Source of the DNA: CAYXUG01 sp964468655
GTDB lineage: Bacteria; Fidelibacterota; Marinisomatia; Marinisomatales; CAYXUG01
Direction of reading: 5' to 3'
Assembly (NCBI GenBank): GCA_964468655.1
Contig: CAYXUG010000031.1
Location: 1-25,976, forward strand
Length of the DNA: 25,976 nt
Shown here: one piece after another, positions 23,089-25,976 of the stretch
Position numbering within the stretch: the stretch's first letter is position 1
Layout: every line of letters starts with the position of its first letter
The notes under the pieces: generated by a model
What the model saw: the letters and a program-made list of their open reading frames with translations, nothing else
Database searches by the model: none
Told to the model about the DNA's origin: nothing
Translations under genes and position numbers: made by a program

Positions 23089-23946
23089 CTAATTGTTCAA
23101 TGATTTCATATAATGAATGGCAGCATTTCTCACTTTCAAATCAAAATTGTCTTTACTCAGTTTCTGGATTGACTGATTCAGCAACAGGTCCTCCAGGGAT
23201 GCTGCGGAATTAATGGCAATAATCATCATTTGAGACCGCTGGAAATTATTCACAAATTCTTGTTTCACCATATAATTTTTATCTAGAATTAACTGTAAAA
23301 TATTTCGCCCTGAACCATCACCCAGATTGGCAAGGGATATGGCTGAAACCCATTGGACCTTCGGCTCTGTATCATTTAAACCTATTTTTAAATATTCTAC
23401 TGTTTTTTCATGCTTCAAATTCCCCAGGGCAACCATTGCTTCAAATCGAACTGACGGCGATTCGTGACGGGAAAGTTCAGATAAGACACCTGCATCTTCC
23501 AGGTTTCCAATAAGACCCAATGCAGATGCAACGGCTGATAAAATATCCTCATTGCTATCATCTATGACACTTTTGATCACCGGAGAAAAACGTTCATCTC
23601 GGGTAACACCCATTGCGGAAATCAGGTATCTTCTAACTCTTGGATCAGGATCGTATCTTTTTGCCCATTCAAAGGTAGTAATCATTTCATTCACAAATCG
23701 GTCACTTTTCGGTACTTTTTCCGGTTTCGCTAAAATTCTTGCCAGTTCATAAGCGGCCTGCCATCGTTTTGTTGCACCGCCAATCTTTACATCTGTAAGA
23801 TATTCTTCTGCAGTCTTGGGTTCGTAGGTCAGCAGTTGCCAGAGAAAAAAGACAAGAACACCAAATGCTGCAATCAGAAATGGTATGACAAAAAACGAAT
23901 GAACGATGACTCGCAGTGCTGATTTATTTTCTGCTGGTTCGTTCAT
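23089..23946 (-). CDS. HEAT-repeat membrane protein leading the bc-type operon
   Basis: A 285-residue protein with one N-terminal membrane helix (about residues 14-40) and a soluble helical-repeat domain. From residue 60 on there are paired helices of HEAT/PBS-lyase type: PRVRRYLISAMGVT, EDILSAVASALGLIG, PSVRFEAMVALGNL, PKVQWVSAISLANLG and VRNAAIHYMKS. No cofactor motif is present. It is first in the respiratory series, 98 bases after tRNA-Leu, and sits just ahead of Rieske. HEAT-repeat proteins usually act as protein scaffolds, so an assembly factor or an accessory subunit that docks the octaheme or other carriers is plausible. This is inference from position. The promoter of the operon should lie between it and the tRNA, but I could not identify one with confidence. 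Confidence 0.82.
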   Translation of the reverse strand: MNEPAENKSALRVIVHSFFVIPFLIAAFGVLVFFLWQLLTYEPKTAEEYLTDVKIGGATKRWQAAYELARILAKPEKVPKSDRFVNEMITTFEWAKRYDPDPRVRRYLISAMGVTRDERFSPVIKSVIDDSNEDILSAVASALGLIGNLEDAGVLSELSRHESPSVRFEAMVALGNLKHEKTVEYLKIGLNDTEPKVQWVSAISLANLGDGSGRNILQLILDKNYMVKQEFVNNFQRSQMMIIAINSAASLEDLLLNQSIQKLSKDNFDLKVRNAAIHYMKSLNN

Positions 23947-24044
23947 TGAGTTTTATTGAGGTTATCTTTGCTTAATCAAGACTGGAAATTTACAATAGCA
24001 TATTCTTTTTGAACAAAGAGAAAAGTTGTTTTTTTATTAAAATG

Positions 24045-24128
24045 TGCCCAGGAGAGGACTTGAACCTCCACATCCAGCAGGATACTAGCTCCTAAGGCTA
24101 GCGCGTCTACCAATTCCGCCACCTGGGC
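24045..24128 (-). tRNA. trnL: tRNA-Leu (anticodon UAG)
   Basis: An 84-base class II tRNA. The acceptor stem GCCCAGG pairs with CCTGGGC (24046-24052), with A73 at 24045. The D-arm contains AATTGGTAGACGC, the anticodon stem CTAGC/GCTAG encloses the loop CTTAGGA with anticodon TAG at 24092-24094, a long variable arm follows, and the T-loop reads GGTTCAAGTCC. CCA is not encoded (CAT follows A73). It would read CUA and other CUN codons. It lies between the terminator of the cohesin-like gene and the respiratory operon, in the same orientation. Confidence 0.97.
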
Positions 24129-24142
24129 ATAAAACACTTCAT

Positions 24143-24200
24143 CGGGCAGAAGTCTACCCCGCTCGTACCGAAAAGGTACGATTGGGGGGCAATTCCCCCA
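24143..24200. other. Three stacked hairpins upstream of tRNA-Leu
   Basis: Three stems lie end to end: CGGG/CCCG (24143-24146 with 24158-24161, 11-base loop, weak), CGTACC/GGTACG (24164-24169 with 24175-24180, loop GAAAA) and TGGGGG/CCCCCA (24183-24188 with 24195-24200, 6-base loop). The last two are perfect. It may be a leader-type RNA structure, a processing signal or part of a small mobile repeat. No known RNA family is recognised. Confidence 0.45.
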
Positions 24201-24205
24201 CCTGG
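24190..24205 (-). repeat. Partial copy of the tRNA-Leu 5' end
   Basis: The - strand word CCAGGTGGGGGAATTG matches tRNA-Leu at 24111-24126 (CCAGGTGGCGGAATTG) in 15 of 16 positions, in the same orientation, 79 bases upstream of it. It may be a relic of a second tRNA-Leu or an attachment-like direct repeat. Its 3' part doubles as one arm of the TGGGGG/CCCCCA hairpin. Confidence 0.5.
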
Positions 24206-24303
24206 ATAAAGCAAAATCTTTAAGGATCCTAATTAAAAAGCCGCCGAATTTAAACGATTATTGTTTGAATGATGATAGTTTTCTTTTCTTGAATCCAAGT
24301 TAT

Positions 24304-24334
24304 AAAAAAAGGGCAGTTTGAACTGCCCTTTTTT
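24304..24334 (-). terminator. Rho-independent terminator after the cohesin-like gene
   Basis: A perfect 8-base-pair stem GGGCAGTT/AACTGCCC (24311-24318 with 24321-24328) with a two-base loop is flanked by A7 and T6, so it can act in both directions. It begins 22 bases after the stop of the gene at 24357 and separates it from tRNA-Leu. Confidence 0.9.
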
Positions 24335-24356
24335 AAACAATTATGTTTTATCAGTT

Positions 24357-25976
24357 TTACTTAATCAGAATCATTTTCTTTGTATCAAAAAAGTCATTGG
24401 ACCTGATCTGATATAAATATACACCACTGTTCACCTGGGATCCAAATTGGTCCCGGCCATCCCAGTTAATACGGTAAATACCTGCCGGCTGATAGGAATT
24501 TACCAAAGTGGCAACTTCCTGTCCGAGAATATTCAGAACTCTTACCTTAACATCACCTGCCTTCGGTAAGTCGAATTGAATGGTTGTCACAGGATTAAAG
24601 GGATTAGGATAATTCTGATGAAGTAGAAAATCATCGGGAATAATTAATTCTGCTTCTGTTTCAATGTCGAGGCCGTCAATTGTTAGCCATCCGCTCGCAC
24701 CAAAGGCATATATTACAGAAGGATCACCTTCAATGTCAGAGGCAAGTGCCTGAGTAAAGTTTAAGGAAACCATTCCTTCAGCTTGAGAGGAAACCTGTAC
24801 CGTGACTTCAAAGATAGGACCATCTCCACTTTCAATTGGGATAAGATTTCCGTTAAACATAAGAATGTTTAAATCTCCACCAACATCACTCCAGTTGACA
24901 GAGGAACCAGCCGGAATCCGGTCAGTCTCTTGTACATTAATAGCCGTTATCCAATTGGGAACATCATCAATAAAGAGTTGAATTCCGTAAACATTAACAC
25001 TGTTAGCAAGATCAATATTGAACGTACCATCTTCGCTCATTCCACCAGAAATCGAGAAAAGAGCTTCAGGCGTTCCTACTGCAAATTGGCCAGCCGTTAC
25101 ATTTGTTACCATTTCGTTATTTGCTATATCCCAGAATTCATAAGATGCATAATCCAGGTCCACAACTGTCTCAACATCGGCATCTGAATCGACTAAGAAT
25201 GTAATAGCGGCAATTGTACCAGATCCCGGTTCTATAGCATCTCCTGCAAAACCAACGGCAGAAATGGTAAACATACCATTGGATTCAAATCCAGCAACAG
25301 AAATGGTGCTTGGGATTCTTTCCGTTGCTGCTATGCTGATGCCTGTCAACACATCAGGATCATCCATGATTACGATTTCAAAACCATAAACCGGCAGTGT
25401 ATTAGACAAACTAAGATTAATGATTCCTTGGTTACCGGGGTCTGCAAAACCACTTCCCATAAAGCAGTATTGAGTTTCCACTGAAATCAAAAAGGTTCCA
25501 CCATCGCTATCAACCATATACATCGTACCATCAGGGCTTTGAGCAACTGCACTTGAAAATTCAAGGGATACAGGGGTAAATGTTGTAGCTGCAGCCCGAT
25601 AAACGATTCCACAAATTGCGCCTTCTCCTGGGGAAATCGGATCACCATCTTGCTGCAAATAAATGGCGACCTCTCCGGAAGTCTGATCGCTGAAGACAGC
25701 AGTGTATCCAGTAGTTCTATCAGTTGTAACCACATCTTCAGCTGTCAAGTTATCCGGTGCATCCTCAATAGTAATGTTTATATCACCCACATCAGATGCA
25801 TTTTCTAGATCAACCCAAATAGTATCGGTAAAACCCGAAACCGCAGCGCCGTCTGAAAGATCCATATAGACCCATTCAGCAGGCATGGCAAATGCTTCAT
25901 TTGAGAATTCTGACTCGCCAAGTTCACCATAATCGGCACTCACTACGTAATAGTACCATGTTCCATTTTCTACAGT
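24357..25976 (-). CDS. Secreted protein with cohesin-like repeats and type IX-like sorting tail (5' end cut by window)
   Basis: The C-terminal 539 residues of a larger secreted protein. The frame is open to the window edge; the GTG at 25943 is internal, since the 11 codons before it complete a fibronectin-III strand (NGTWYYYVVSADYGE). Three repeats of about 125 residues follow, each beta-rich with cohesin-like features: conserved segments around TDRTTGY, ATERIPSTIS and ETDRIPAGSS, then EPGSGTIAAITF-like blocks (I-x-P/E-x-G-x-G). The last 85 or so residues are a por-type sorting domain: LHQNYPNPFNP, a DLPKAGDVKVRVLNILG core, GVYLYQIRS and a final KKMILIK. The family is exported through type IX secretion in Bacteroidetes-like bacteria. 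A strong terminator follows the stop. Function is probably structural or adhesive, perhaps binding the dockerin-like proteins. Confidence 0.82.
   Translation of the reverse strand, partial: TVENGTWYYYVVSADYGELGESEFSNEAFAMPAEWVYMDLSDGAAVSGFTDTIWVDLENASDVGDINITIEDAPDNLTAEDVVTTDRTTGYTAVFSDQTSGEVAIYLQQDGDPISPGEGAICGIVYRAAATTFTPVSLEFSSAVAQSPDGTMYMVDSDGGTFLISVETQYCFMGSGFADPGNQGIINLSLSNTLPVYGFEIVIMDDPDVLTGISIAATERIPSTISVAGFESNGMFTISAVGFAGDAIEPGSGTIAAITFLVDSDADVETVVDLDYASYEFWDIANNEMVTNVTAGQFAVGTPEALFSISGGMSEDGTFNIDLANSVNVYGIQLFIDDVPNWITAINVQETDRIPAGSSVNWSDVGGDLNILMFNGNLIPIESGDGPIFEVTVQVSSQAEGMVSLNFTQALASDIEGDPSVIYAFGASGWLTIDGLDIETEAELIIPDDFLLHQNYPNPFNPVTTIQFDLPKAGDVKVRVLNILGQEVATLVNSYQPAGIYRINWDGRDQFGSQVNSGVYLYQIRSNDFFDTKKMILIK

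Noticed and set aside
23947..24044. Possible promoter of the respiratory operon (TTGTTC and TATTGT-like words)
   Set aside because: Spacing fits neither the sigma-70 pattern nor the Bacteroidetes TTTG/TAnnTTTG pattern; in AT-rich DNA such words occur by chance.

Overview
The window looks like a piece of an aerobic, Gram-negative marine bacterial chromosome, most likely from Candidatus Marinimicrobia (Neomarinimicrobiota, SAR406) or a relative in the Fibrobacteres-Chlorobi-Bacteroidetes neighbourhood. This is an inference. It rests on secreted proteins with near-identical dockerin-like tails, a C-terminal sorting domain of type IX secretion type (YPNPFNP ... GVYLYQI ... KKMILIK), a beta-barrel protein ending in Phe, and an unusual split cytochrome b complex. 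No marker gene fixes the taxon.

Layout. Positions 1-4898 (+ strand) hold three secreted proteins: an endonuclease/exonuclease/phosphatase tail (cut by the window edge), a purple-acid-phosphatase-like metallophosphoesterase and a pappalysin-like zinc protease. Each ends in a two-repeat dockerin-like module. From 4918 to 25976 everything is on the - strand. Read in transcription order from the right edge it holds a large secreted protein with cohesin-like repeats and a sorting tail (cut at its 5' end), a strong terminator, a hairpin-rich stretch, and tRNA-Leu(UAG). A respiratory gene cluster of about 18 kb follows: a HEAT-repeat membrane protein, a Rieske protein, cytochrome b6, an extended subunit IV, a membrane-anchored octaheme cytochrome c, an amicyanin-like copper protein, a monoheme cytochrome-porin fusion, a diheme cytochrome c, a Met-rich lipoprotein and a second amicyanin-like protein. 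Then come cytochrome c oxidase subunits I, III and IV, two small membrane proteins, subunit II, a fused heme A/heme O synthase, an Sco copper chaperone and a DUF420 protein. An O-methyltransferase closes the strand.

How the genes fit together. The order reads as an electron path. Quinol is oxidised by the Rieske/cytochrome b complex, with the octaheme protein in the place of cytochrome c1. Periplasmic carriers (diheme cytochrome and two cupredoxins) then pass electrons to an A-type heme-copper oxidase whose subunit II has CuA but no fused cytochrome c. Heme synthesis and copper delivery genes follow the oxidase genes. The monoheme porin in the middle may link this chain to the outer membrane.

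Points of interest are the octaheme subunit, the cytochrome-porin fusion, a one-base frameshift in subunit III, a repeat element wedged between subunit IV and the octaheme gene, and a tRNA-Leu fragment with stacked hairpins. No stretch over 300 bases is free of genes. I saw no rRNA, CRISPR array or insertion sequence.
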